Positions 17,615-25,647 of a DNA stretch of 64,000 nucleotides are shown here, piece after piece. This stretch comes from JAAYRQ01 sp035647235 (GTDB taxonomy: Bacteria > Bacillota > Syntrophomonadia > Syntrophomonadales > Syntrophomonadaceae). The notes below the pieces were generated by a model that was not told where the DNA came from, searched no databases, and was given only the letters and a program-made list of their open reading frames with translations. Made by a program: the position numbers and the translations under genes. The stretch spans positions 1-64,000 of the forward strand of contig CAZEPV010000008.1 of the NCBI GenBank assembly GCA_964514235.1. The letters run 5' to 3'. Every line of letters starts with the position of its first letter. Within the stretch, counting starts at the first letter, position 1.

Positions 17615-18175
17615 GTGGAAACTAGGGAATGTATTAGGACTAGACGTAGTATTAGAAGATTTACCGATCAAATGATAAGTGATGAAATATTAACCGAATT
17701 ACTTGAGGCAGTCCGCTGGGCACCATCTTGGGGCAATTCACAGTGTTGGGAAATCATTGTAATCAAAGACCAGGCTATTAAAGAAAAATTATCGGAGTGT
17801 ATTCCAGCCTCAAATCCAGCCCCAAAGGGTGTTGCACAAGCACCAGTTCTCATAGCAATTTGCGCCAAACTTGGTCTTTCTGGATATAAAAAAGGTCAAG
17901 TAATGACCAATAAAGGTGATTGGTATATGTTTGATATGGGGATTGCCGCACAGAATCTATGCTTAGCTGCCCATGATTTAGGCCTAGGGACTGTGCATGT
18001 TGGCACTTTAGATCATGACCTAGTTGATGAAATTTTGGGCTTACCTGAGGATGTCATGTCGATTGAATTAATACCTGTTGGCTATCCCGCCAAGGAAGGC
18101 AAGGCACCACCTCGGAAGGAATTACAAAGTTTTGTCTACTTGAACAAATATGGAGAAGGATTTATACAAGATTAA
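17615..18175 (+). CDS. Nitroreductase-family FMN oxidoreductase (186 aa)
   Basis: METRECIRTRRSIRRFTDQ at the N-terminus, PSWGNSQCWEIIVI and the later AAHDLGLGTVHVG mark the nitroreductase superfamily. It starts at GTG 17615 after a strong AAGGAGG ribosome-binding site. It differs clearly from the nitroreductase at 3352 and is closer to the short iron-sulfur-lacking forms common in anaerobes. Its placement between acyl-CoA dehydrogenase and crotonase genes may mean that it reduces an enoyl or quinone intermediate, but this is speculation. Confidence 0.85.
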   Translation: METRECIRTRRSIRRFTDQMISDEILTELLEAVRWAPSWGNSQCWEIIVIKDQAIKEKLSECIPASNPAPKGVAQAPVLIAICAKLGLSGYKKGQVMTNKGDWYMFDMGIAAQNLCLAAHDLGLGTVHVGTLDHDLVDEILGLPEDVMSIELIPVGYPAKEGKAPPRKELQSFVYLNKYGEGFIQD

Positions 18176-18178
18176 ATA

Positions 18179-18209
18179 ATAAGGGGGTGGCAAGTTCTGC
18201 CCCCCTTAT
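18179..18209. terminator. Stem-loop after the second nitroreductase gene
   Basis: ATAAGGGGG / CCCCCTTAT with an inner GGCA / TGCC helix forms a stable hairpin three bases after the stop codon. It lacks a clear U-tract, so it may be a weak terminator or an mRNA-end stabiliser. Confidence 0.5.
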
Positions 18210-18262
18210 GGAATTAAGCCAAAGTAACTTAAATAGCTAGTTGTTATAATAAAACAAGACTC

Positions 18263-18292
18263 GTTGTCTAAAAACATCATGTTGCAAAAAAA
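18263..18292 (+). promoter_or_regulatory. Upstream activator element 4
   Basis: GTTGTCTA, then AAAACATCAT, then GTTGCAAAAAAA: 27 of 30 positions agree with the element at 12665. It lies about 314 bases before the -24 box at 18606, distant but workable for a DNA-looping sigma-54 activator. The gap 18176-18680 otherwise holds only the stem-loop at 18179 and the promoter. Confidence 0.62.
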
Positions 18293-18605
18293 CAACCAGT
18301 TTCTAGGTCAAGCATTTCTAGGATTTCACGTGGTAAATGTTTAAACTAGATATTCAAACCTATTTTAAACATCCTATTTTAACTGGGGCAACAATATTTT
18401 TCATGAACCCATTTGCCAAGGTTTATTACACCTAAAGCTAAGTTAATAGATAAAATAACTAATTTAGTGCGGACTTTCCAACCTTGTTTGTTATTATTTC
18501 CTGCGTATTTATGGCCTGGAATGGGTTTTGCTTCCTTCTTTTTGCCCTACCAAATCCTATATTACTCTTGTCGGAAGGAATTAAAATTACCCTGATATTT
18601 AGTGC

Positions 18606-18621
18606 TGGCAAGAATTTTGCA
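18606..18621 (+). promoter_or_regulatory. Sigma-54 promoter of the crotonase / 3-hydroxyacyl-CoA dehydrogenase unit
   Basis: TGGCAAgaattTTGCA has ten bases between GG (18607-18608) and GC (18619-18620). It lies 60 bases before the ATG at 18681. The match is as good as that of the other three promoters except for the A at the sixth position of the -24 box. Confidence 0.78.
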
Positions 18622-18680
18622 TATATTACTATAGTATATAGCAAAAGTAGTCGGGAAATCTTAGTAAGAAGGGGGATTAT

Positions 18681-19460
18681 ATGAATTTCGAGACTTTAAT
18701 ATTTGAAAAGAAAGAGGACGTAGGAATAATACAATTTAACCGACCTAAGGCGAATAATGCGCTAAATGAGCTTCTATTTAATGAACTGGATGAGCTGGTG
18801 GATCTTGTAAGTAAGGATGACGAAATCAAAGTAATTATCCTAACAGGTGGGGAAAGGGTCTTTGCTGCAGGAACTGATATTAAACACTTAGTCCACCTAA
18901 ATGCAATTGAAGCGGAATCTTTTATAACTTTAATTAATTCTGTTTCAGATAAAATAGCCGATATTGATAAGCCTACCATAGCGGCCATAGCTGGTTATTG
19001 TTTAGGCGGGGGTTTTGAGTTAGCTCTAGCTTGCGATATCCTGATTGCTTCTACAGGAGCTAAATTTGGACAACCTGAAGTAAATATAGGGATTGTTCCT
19101 GGCGGTGGGGGTACCCAAAGGCTAGTAAGGCTTGTAGGACCTGCCTGGGGTAAACGGATGATAATGACAGGTGAATTTATAGATGTAGAGCAAGCATTAA
19201 ATTTGGGCTTAATTACTGAGGTGGTTGAGACCGAACAACTTATAAGCCGAGGCTTGGAAATTGCTGACCTGCTTAAGAAAAAGGCCCCTAACGCATTAAG
19301 ACTAGCCAAAAGGTGTGTGAATTTTGGACAAAACGTGGATCTGGCATCTGGTCTGGAATTTGAACAAAAGATTTGGGCATTACTATTCTCTACAGAAGAT
19401 AAAAAGGAGGGCATGGAAGCATTCATTGAAAAAAGAAGTCCAAATTTTATAGGGAAATAA
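18681..19460 (+). CDS. Enoyl-CoA hydratase (crotonase, 259 aa)
   Basis: A crotonase-fold enzyme that should hydrate crotonyl-CoA-type substrates to (S)-3-hydroxyacyl-CoA. Both catalytic glutamates are present: one in CLGGGFELALACD and one in KFGQPEVNIGIVPGGGGTQRL. The oxyanion-hole loop ERVFAAGTDIKHL is standard. It is the first gene behind the fourth sigma-54 promoter and is followed after 22 bases by a second crotonase-fold gene and then by a 3-hydroxyacyl-CoA dehydrogenase, the next enzyme of the pathway. Confidence 0.92.
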   Translation: MNFETLIFEKKEDVGIIQFNRPKANNALNELLFNELDELVDLVSKDDEIKVIILTGGERVFAAGTDIKHLVHLNAIEAESFITLINSVSDKIADIDKPTIAAIAGYCLGGGFELALACDILIASTGAKFGQPEVNIGIVPGGGGTQRLVRLVGPAWGKRMIMTGEFIDVEQALNLGLITEVVETEQLISRGLEIADLLKKKAPNALRLAKRCVNFGQNVDLASGLEFEQKIWALLFSTEDKKEGMEAFIEKRSPNFIGK

Positions 19461-19482
19461 AAGAATCGAAAGGGGTTTGAAA

Positions 19483-20265
19483 ATGAGTAAATTTAAAGAC
19501 TATGAGACTATTGCTTTAGAACCATTAGAATCTGGGGTCCTTGTTGTATCCTTAAATAGAACCCATAGGTTAAATGCACTTAACTTGCAAATGATGGACG
19601 ATCTATTAGATTTATGGACCACTTTACGGGAAGATTTTGAAACTAGGGTAGTCATACTTAAAGGTGCTGGGGAAAAAGGTTTTTGCGGTGGTGTAGACAT
19701 TAAGGAAGTATTTCCAGATGAAATGCTTAATGCCCCTGACTTATATCATTGGCAGACTAGACTAGGGGAATTAGAATACCTAATGCGGAAAATTCCTCAA
19801 CCCATTATTTGCTTGGTACATGGAGCAGCTACTGGGGCTGGACTTAGTTTTGCGGTGGCTTCAGATATTAGGGTAATTTCACCTGACGCTAGATTTTCTG
19901 CCTACTATGTTAATGTAGGATTAGGTGGGGCTGATATGAGTTCTAGTTATTTCTTACCTAGGCTTATAGGAGCTGGGCGCACTTATGACCTCCTTTTAAC
20001 TGGTAGATTTATGGATGCCGAGGAGGCTATGCATTTAGGTCTGGCATCATATTGTGTTGAACGTGACCAGTTAATGGATAAAGGTTTGGAAATCGCCCAA
20101 TCGATAGTGGAAAAGGATCCCTTGGCAATTAGATTAACTAAGGAAGCCATTAACCAGAATTTAGATGCCTCGAGCATGGAAAGAGTACTTACGGTGGAAA
20201 ACCGCAATCAAGCCTTGATGTTTATGCACAATTTAAGTCAGGGTAAATATTTTATTGGTAAGTAG
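19483..20265 (+). CDS. Crotonase-fold protein lacking both catalytic glutamates (260 aa)
   Basis: The overall pattern is enoyl-CoA hydratase/isomerase, with the oxyanion loop GEKGFCGGVDIKEVF. However, the first hydratase glutamate position is replaced (ATGAGLSFAVASD has Ser) and the second reads FSAYYVNVG where QPE is expected. It therefore should not be a classical hydratase. Isomerase, hydrolase, lyase or other crotonase chemistries are possible. TTG 19477 is the outermost start; ATG 19483 after AAGGGG is more likely. It sits between a normal crotonase and the dehydrogenase and so is probably part of the same catabolic route. Confidence 0.85.
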   Translation: MSKFKDYETIALEPLESGVLVVSLNRTHRLNALNLQMMDDLLDLWTTLREDFETRVVILKGAGEKGFCGGVDIKEVFPDEMLNAPDLYHWQTRLGELEYLMRKIPQPIICLVHGAATGAGLSFAVASDIRVISPDARFSAYYVNVGLGGADMSSSYFLPRLIGAGRTYDLLLTGRFMDAEEAMHLGLASYCVERDQLMDKGLEIAQSIVEKDPLAIRLTKEAINQNLDASSMERVLTVENRNQALMFMHNLSQGKYFIGK

Positions 20266-20343
20266 GTATCGGACCCATAAAACATACTTTAATAGGATAT
20301 TCAATATGTAACAATATTTGCTGTAAAAAAAGGAGGAACAACT

Positions 20344-21243
20344 ATGGAACCCAAAACTGTTTTTGTTATAGGTGCAGGTTTAATGGGGGGCGGTATAGCA
20401 CAAATTTCAGCCCAAGCGGGATATGAAACCAAGTTATTTGATATTAATAAGGAAGCTTTGGCATTGGGAATGGAGAGTATTAATAAGTCTTTGGGTAAGT
20501 TTTTGGAAAGAGGAAGAATTACTCAAGAACAAGTTGACAGTGCCTTAGCCAACCTGAGTGTTACAAATGAAATGGCAGATGCCAAGGATTTTGATATAAT
20601 CATAGAGGCCGTCTATGAAAATGTTGATTTAAAACAAAAGATTTTCAGGGAATTAGATGACTTATGTAAGCCAGATGCAATATTGGCCACTAATACCTCA
20701 GCAATTTCAATTTCGAAAATAGCCTCCGTTACTAAACGGCCAGATAAAGTTGTAGGATTACATTTCTTTAGTCCAGTACCACTAATGAAACTGGTCGAGG
20801 TCATATCTGGGGTAAAAACCAGTTCTGAAACTATTGACATTATTACCAAGGTTGGCCAGAACTTCGGGAAAACTACGGTATTTGTCAAAAAGGACTTTGG
20901 CGGTTTTATTGTAAATAGAATTTACTTACCATATATCCGTATGGCACTATTAACCCTAACTGAGGGAGTCGCTAATGTTGAAGAAATAGATCAAGCCATC
21001 AAGTTGGGTTTGGGTTATCCCATGGGGCCCTTCGAATTAGGTGACATGGTGGGATGGGACATTCTGCATAATGCAATGAATGCAATATATCATGATACCG
21101 ATGATACTGCCTTTGCTCCACCATTATTGCTTAAACGTTTTGTTGATGCAGGTGTACTAGGGCAAAAAGCAGGCGAAGGTGTCTACTTGTATGATGAAAA
21201 AAACAAAAGAATTGGTATAAATCCTAAATTATCTATCCTGTAG
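20344..21243 (+). CDS. 3-hydroxyacyl-CoA dehydrogenase (HBD type, 299 aa)
   Basis: NAD-dependent oxidation of (S)-3-hydroxyacyl-CoA to 3-oxoacyl-CoA. The Rossmann motif VIGAGLMGGGIAQ is at residues 8-20. The catalytic His is in GLHFFSPVPLMKLVEV, and the C-terminal dimerisation half has FIVNRIYLPYI and GLGYPMGPFELGDMVGWD. At 299 residues it is slightly longer than the ~280-residue clostridial Hbd. It is the third gene of the unit that starts at 18681; a long hairpin follows about 40 bases after its stop. Confidence 0.93.
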   Translation: MEPKTVFVIGAGLMGGGIAQISAQAGYETKLFDINKEALALGMESINKSLGKFLERGRITQEQVDSALANLSVTNEMADAKDFDIIIEAVYENVDLKQKIFRELDDLCKPDAILATNTSAISISKIASVTKRPDKVVGLHFFSPVPLMKLVEVISGVKTSSETIDIITKVGQNFGKTTVFVKKDFGGFIVNRIYLPYIRMALLTLTEGVANVEEIDQAIKLGLGYPMGPFELGDMVGWDILHNAMNAIYHDTDDTAFAPPLLLKRFVDAGVLGQKAGEGVYLYDEKNKRIGINPKLSIL

Positions 21244-21283
21244 GTAATTTTACTTAAACTACAACCCTTCCCCTTTTAATATA

Positions 21284-21316
21284 CTAGTTTGGTCCATCTT
21301 TGATGGACCAAACTAG
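21284..21316. terminator. Perfect 15-bp inverted repeat after the 3-hydroxyacyl-CoA dehydrogenase gene
   Basis: CTAGTTTGGTCCATC and its exact complement flank the three-base loop TTT. Only AACTTTATT follows, not a run of T, so termination may be partial. Other readings are an RNA processing or stabilising hairpin. Confidence 0.55.
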
Positions 21317-21408
21317 AACTTTATTAACCTTTAATTATTTAATAAGTTATTCCAAAAGTATTTTAAAGAGAATACCTGCTTTTAGGAGCAGAATTAATGG
21401 AGGAAAAA

Positions 21409-22542
21409 ATGAATTTTGAACTTACTAAAGAGCAGCAATTGATACAAAAGGCAGCCCGTGAGTTTGCCCAAAAGGCTATTATGCCTAATCTTCAAAAGCT
21501 GGAAAGTCAAGATAAAATTCCCGATGATATTCTTGAGGGCATAGCTGACCTAGAGTTATTTGGCATGCCATTCGAGGAAGAATATGGTGGTGCAGGTTCA
21601 GGTTATGACAGCTATGTTTTGGCTCTGGAACAAATAGCCCGCGTGTCCTCTGGAGTGGCCTTAGTCATATCAGTTAACATACTAGGGCTCTCCGCCATTA
21701 AGGAGTTTGGAACCGAGGAACAAAAACAGCGTTTTATGGTACCATGTTGTAAAGGGGAACAACTCGCTTCATTTGCTTTTACGGAAGCGGGAACTGGTTC
21801 TGACCCTAAGCAAATTGTTACTACTGCTGTTAAAGAAGGCAATCACTATATTATCAATGGAACTAAACGCTTTATATCTAATGCGAATTATCCTGGCCCA
21901 ATGGTAGTTTTTGCCCGAGATGATGAAAGCAATGAAGTTAGTGCTTTTATAGTGGATAAATTATGCGAAGGTTATTCTTTGTCTGAGCCCTGGGCAAAAG
22001 CTGGGATGCATGGTAGTAGACTATTAGATGTCTACTTAGAAAATGTCAAGGTACCCAAGGAAAATTTACTGGGTAGCCTGGGACAAGGATTTCCTGTTTT
22101 ACTATTGGGTATAGCCTATGGTAAAGTGGGAGTTGGCGCAAGTGCATTAGGAGGAATATTGGCTGCTTATGAGGAATCTATTAACTATGCTAGGGAAAAA
22201 ATGCATCGCGATAAATCTATTGCCAAATTTACTTCTATACAGTTGAAAATTGCTGATATCGTAATGAAATATGAAGCTGCTAGATGGTTAGCTTATCGTA
22301 TTGGTCATATTGCTAATAAGGGGAATGCTAATGAATTGATGAAAGAGGTTGCAATATCTAAGACCTTTATTACTGAAACTATGGTAGATGTGGCTAGAAT
22401 AGCCATGGATATACATGGTTCTTATGGCCTGATGAAGGACTATCGCATTTTACAAATATATAACGATGCTATCATTGGCCCCCAAATAGAAGGGGTAAAT
22501 GATGTCCAGAAAATGATTATTGCTGCATCTGTGTTACGATAG
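21409..22542 (+). CDS. Acyl-CoA dehydrogenase 2 (377 aa)
   Basis: Second FAD-dependent acyl-CoA dehydrogenase of the island. It has SFAFTEAGTGSDPKQ and GMHGSRLLDVYLENVKVP. The C-terminal active-site motif is altered: the usual YEGTNxIQR appears as IIGPQIEGVNDVQKMIIA, so a glutamate is kept but its surroundings differ from dehydrogenase 1, suggesting a different acyl preference. The open frame starts at 21397; ATG 21409 is preferred because the GGAGG of its ribosome-binding site lies between the two starts. It is followed after 35 bases by thiolase 3. Confidence 0.9.
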   Translation: MNFELTKEQQLIQKAAREFAQKAIMPNLQKLESQDKIPDDILEGIADLELFGMPFEEEYGGAGSGYDSYVLALEQIARVSSGVALVISVNILGLSAIKEFGTEEQKQRFMVPCCKGEQLASFAFTEAGTGSDPKQIVTTAVKEGNHYIINGTKRFISNANYPGPMVVFARDDESNEVSAFIVDKLCEGYSLSEPWAKAGMHGSRLLDVYLENVKVPKENLLGSLGQGFPVLLLGIAYGKVGVGASALGGILAAYEESINYAREKMHRDKSIAKFTSIQLKIADIVMKYEAARWLAYRIGHIANKGNANELMKEVAISKTFITETMVDVARIAMDIHGSYGLMKDYRILQIYNDAIIGPQIEGVNDVQKMIIAASVLR

Positions 22543-22577
22543 ACTTCATGGGAAAATAACTAGGTAAGGAGCTTATT

Positions 22578-23780
22578 ATGAACGAAGTAGTAATGGTAAG
22601 TGCTTGTAGAACCCCAGTAGGTAAATTTATGGGTCAGTTTAAGGATGTTTCTGCCCGAGAACTTGCTGTAACTGTAGGCAAGGAAGCCATAAAAAGGGCT
22701 GGAATTGCAGCAGATACAGTAGATGAAATTGTAATGGGGCAAGTCTATCAGCATATGCAAAAATCATTACCAGCCCGCATAGTAGGGCTAGAATGTGGCC
22801 TCCCAGTAAGCAGTAACGCCTGTGTGGTCAATCAAAATTGTACATCATCTATGCGCGCCTTGGAAATTGCCTGCCATAATATTATGCTGGGGAATACCGA
22901 GATAGGCTTAGTTATAGGTGTAGAGAACATGACTCAAGTCCCTTACATGGTACCATCAGCTAGGACAGGTGCCAGAATGGGTAATACTGAAATTGTTGAT
23001 GCCTTAACCCATGATGCACTGATTGACTCGCTAGTCCCAGGACATATGGGCAGGACAGCTGAAAATATAGCAGAGATGTACAATATCACCCGTGAACAAT
23101 GTGATGAATTAGCTATGATAAGTCATAATCGTGCTATTGCTGCCATAGATTCAGGGGTATTCAAAAAGGAGATCATCCCTATAGAAGTTAAAACTAGGGC
23201 TGGTGCAGTTATAGTGGAGGATGATGAACACCCAATCCGTGATGTAAGTATAGAAAAGATGGGTAAATTAAAGCCCGTCTTTAAGCGAGATGGTGGCGTA
23301 GTTACCGCTGCTAATGCCTCAGGTATTAATGATGGTGCAGCTGCAGTTATTCTTATGTCCAAAAAGAAAGCGGAAGAATTAAATATAAAACCTTTAATGA
23401 AATATGTCACGTCTGTCGGTGTAGGGGTAGAACCCGAGATTATGGGAGTTGGGCCTGCAGAGGCTATACCAGCAGCATTGAACAAGGCTGGTTGGAAGTG
23501 GGATGAAGTCGAGTATTGGGAAATAAATGAAGCATTTGCCGCACAATTTTTGGGAGTCAAAATTCGACTGCAAGAAAAGTATGGAATTGATCTTTCATTA
23601 GATAAAGTAAATCATAATGGTTCTGGTATTTCACTAGGACACCCGGTTGGTTGTACTGGTTTAAGGATTATTGTTTCCCTTTATTACGAAATGGAAAGAT
23701 TAAATATAAGCACCGGAGGGGCCTCACTTTGTGTGGGAACTGGCCCAGCCATGGCTTCCTTATGGACCAGAGATATATAA
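22578..23780 (+). CDS. Thiolase 3 (acetyl-CoA C-acetyltransferase, 400 aa)
   Basis: A standard thiolase with nucleophile Cys88 in NQNCTSSMRA, YWEINEAFAAQFL, ISLGHPVGCTG and a C-terminal LCVGTGPAMA. In the last motif the usual CxGGG cysteine is present but the glycine run reads CVGTG, a small departure from thiolase 1. It would carry out the thiolytic step for 3-oxoacyl-CoA made by the upstream dehydrogenases. It is part of a unit with acyl-CoA dehydrogenase 2 and the MaoC protein that follows. Confidence 0.9.
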   Translation: MNEVVMVSACRTPVGKFMGQFKDVSARELAVTVGKEAIKRAGIAADTVDEIVMGQVYQHMQKSLPARIVGLECGLPVSSNACVVNQNCTSSMRALEIACHNIMLGNTEIGLVIGVENMTQVPYMVPSARTGARMGNTEIVDALTHDALIDSLVPGHMGRTAENIAEMYNITREQCDELAMISHNRAIAAIDSGVFKKEIIPIEVKTRAGAVIVEDDEHPIRDVSIEKMGKLKPVFKRDGGVVTAANASGINDGAAAVILMSKKKAEELNIKPLMKYVTSVGVGVEPEIMGVGPAEAIPAALNKAGWKWDEVEYWEINEAFAAQFLGVKIRLQEKYGIDLSLDKVNHNGSGISLGHPVGCTGLRIIVSLYYEMERLNISTGGASLCVGTGPAMASLWTRDI

Positions 23781-23862
23781 CTAATAATAATTTTACAGAC
23801 ATTTCTTCGTGAAATTAAATTAGTTAGGTAAGCATAGGGATTTGGAAAGGAGACAATGAATT

Positions 23863-24276
23863 ATGCAAGGACACACCTACCAAAACTTAGTAGTCGGGGA
23901 TAAGGACTTTATTGAAAAAACCATAAGTGAGACTGACGTATACATGTTTGCTGGAATCACTGGTGATTTTAATTGGCTTCATATTAATAAGGTAAGGGCG
24001 GAAAAAGGCAGATTTAAGCAACGCATTGTTCATGGAATGTTGTTAGTGGGCTTGATTTCTAATGTTATAGGAAATCTTATGCCAGGTTCGGGGACTATTT
24101 ATGAAAAACAGGAATTACATTTTCTAAGGCCTTGTTTTATTGATGATACAGTTCGGGCAGAAGTCGAAGTCCTAGAACTACTACCTGCAGGACGTGCCCG
24201 ACTTAAAACTACCTGTTACAATCAAGATAATGAACCCTTAATAGATGGTGAGGCCATAGTAATACCACCCAGGTAA
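23863..24276 (+). CDS. MaoC-like hot-dog hydratase (137 aa)
   Basis: Related to the protein at 15838. The motif FAGITGDFNWLHINKVRAEKGRFKQRIVHGML keeps the Asp and His of (R)-specific enoyl-CoA hydratases, although the usual NPxH reads NWLH. The length is typical of single-domain MaoC proteins. A strong GGAAAGGAG ribosome-binding site precedes the ATG. It is the last gene of the catabolic island; a long hairpin terminator follows 32 bases after the stop. Confidence 0.83.
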   Translation: MQGHTYQNLVVGDKDFIEKTISETDVYMFAGITGDFNWLHINKVRAEKGRFKQRIVHGMLLVGLISNVIGNLMPGSGTIYEKQELHFLRPCFIDDTVRAEVEVLELLPAGRARLKTTCYNQDNEPLIDGEAIVIPPR

Positions 24277-24307
24277 AATTAGATTTTAATACTATGTAAA
24301 AACGAAT

Positions 24308-24376
24308 AAAGAGCATCTTACCTTTTATACCCTAGTGCTTGGATTTGACTATTAAAAGGGAAGATGCTCTTTTGCC
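24308..24376 (+). terminator. Terminator closing the beta-oxidation island
   Basis: AAAGAGCATCTT (24308-24319) pairs exactly with AAGATGCTCTTT (24361-24372), with further ACCTTTT / AAAAGG pairing inside, followed by TGCCG. The complementary A-run at 24308 also allows function on the minus strand. Confidence 0.7.
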
Positions 24377-24517
24377 GTTGCCATATAAGACCAAAAATTG
24401 ATGGCCCTAAGTTATAATTATACCCAACCCATAAAAGTAAGATTTATTGTTATTTATGTAACTTGGCTAGACTTACCAGATAAATCCTGGTTTTATTTAC
24501 TAAAAATCTGAATATTA

Positions 24518-25513
24518 ATGGGTAAGCTAATCTATTTGGGGGGTATGCTCTTGTATAGGGTGTTTGTGGCATTGGTATTTTTATTAACCTTTTCTTGGGG
24601 GTTAGACCAAGCATATGCCAAAGTAAAGGTGACCGATTCTGTTAGCGAAAGCGATACTGTCACAGTAGATAGGACTGATTTTCCTAAACTAATTTTAACT
24701 ACACCTAATATACAAGGTGAAGCCGTATGGCTATTACAAGCTAGGTTAAAAGAGTTAGGTTACGATTTAAAAACTACGGGGATTTATGATTATGATACCT
24801 TTATTACGGTTAAGTTATTCCAGGTAGCTCATAATTTAGCCGATACTGGGGTGGTAAATGAAGGGGTATGGCAGGTCATAATGTCCAACGAATTAGGTGA
24901 GCCATGCCTTACTGAGGATAGTAGGTTATTAGGGGGCAAGGTCGTAATTGAAATCGAAACTACAAGGCTCCTTTTAACTGTATATCAGGATGACGAAGAA
25001 GTAGCGAAATACCCAGTAGCCTTGGGTAAAAGTTCCACTCCCTCACCACTGGGCGAATGGAAAGTGGTCCATAAATCACTGAATTGGGGGGGCGGATTTG
25101 GGAGTCGGTGGCTTGGACTTAACGTGCCCTGGGGTATTTATGGAATACATGGTACCAATAAACCCGGCTCAATAGGTACATATGCCTCCCATGGCTGTAT
25201 AAGGATGTTCAATCGCGATGTAGAAAAACTTTATCCTACTATTCCCTATGGTGCTACAGTTAAAATTGTAGAAAACGGCAAAATGTTTCCCACCAATATA
25301 AAACCCACAATTTTAAAAATTGGTTCTTCAGGACAACAAGTAGTTTATATACAAAGTAGGTTGAAAGAATTAGGCTATGTATTTGATCGTGCTGATGGTA
25401 GATTCGGACCAATGACGGAATTAGCTGTAAAATACTATCAGGCTTGGCAGCTGATGAAACCCACTGGGATTGTGGATGAATCAACCTACCGTTCACTGGG
25501 TATGATCCCTTAA
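24518..25513 (+). CDS. L,D-transpeptidase (YkuD) with two peptidoglycan-binding domains
   Basis: A secreted wall enzyme. Its N-terminal hydrophobic segment (residues ~11-33, ending QAYA) acts as a signal peptide. A first PG-binding domain (about 63-120, LLQARLKELGYDLKTTGIYD) is followed by the YkuD catalytic domain (about 141-257) with His211 and the active-site SHGCIRM (Cys227). A second PG-binding domain (about 275-330) follows. It should form 3-3 cross-links in peptidoglycan or attach ligands. The ATG at 24518 has a poor ribosome-binding site; TTG 24551 after GGGGGG would still leave a complete signal peptide. Confidence 0.88.
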   Translation: MGKLIYLGGMLLYRVFVALVFLLTFSWGLDQAYAKVKVTDSVSESDTVTVDRTDFPKLILTTPNIQGEAVWLLQARLKELGYDLKTTGIYDYDTFITVKLFQVAHNLADTGVVNEGVWQVIMSNELGEPCLTEDSRLLGGKVVIEIETTRLLLTVYQDDEEVAKYPVALGKSSTPSPLGEWKVVHKSLNWGGGFGSRWLGLNVPWGIYGIHGTNKPGSIGTYASHGCIRMFNRDVEKLYPTIPYGATVKIVENGKMFPTNIKPTILKIGSSGQQVVYIQSRLKELGYVFDRADGRFGPMTELAVKYYQAWQLMKPTGIVDESTYRSLGMIP

Positions 25514-25530
25514 GTAAATTTCCTGCTTAG

Positions 25531-25557
25531 TACACCTTTTCACCAGGTGTATTTTTG
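25531..25557 (+). terminator. Terminator of the L,D-transpeptidase gene
   Basis: TACACCT (25531-25537) pairs with AGGTGTA (25545-25551) around the loop TTTCACC, followed by TTTTTG, 18 bases past the stop codon. Confidence 0.75.
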
Positions 25558-25647
25558 TCTAACCTTGATTTTCCTTATTTTTTATTAGAATATAGTATAG
25601 GTAGTTTTAATTTTAAACTCCAATAAGTAGAAAGGAGTAATAATAGT

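Noticed and set aside
18413..18684. Three small overlapping frames before the crotonase gene
   Set aside because: They cross the sigma-54 promoter at 18606 and have composition typical of non-coding AT-rich DNA.
20266..20343. Fifth sigma-54 promoter before the 3-hydroxyacyl-CoA dehydrogenase (ATTTGCTG at about 20311)
   Set aside because: A TTGC is present but the GG of a -24 box is missing at the required distance.
25561..25647. M-box before the first mgtE
   Set aside because: The gap is too short and has none of the conserved M-box segments.
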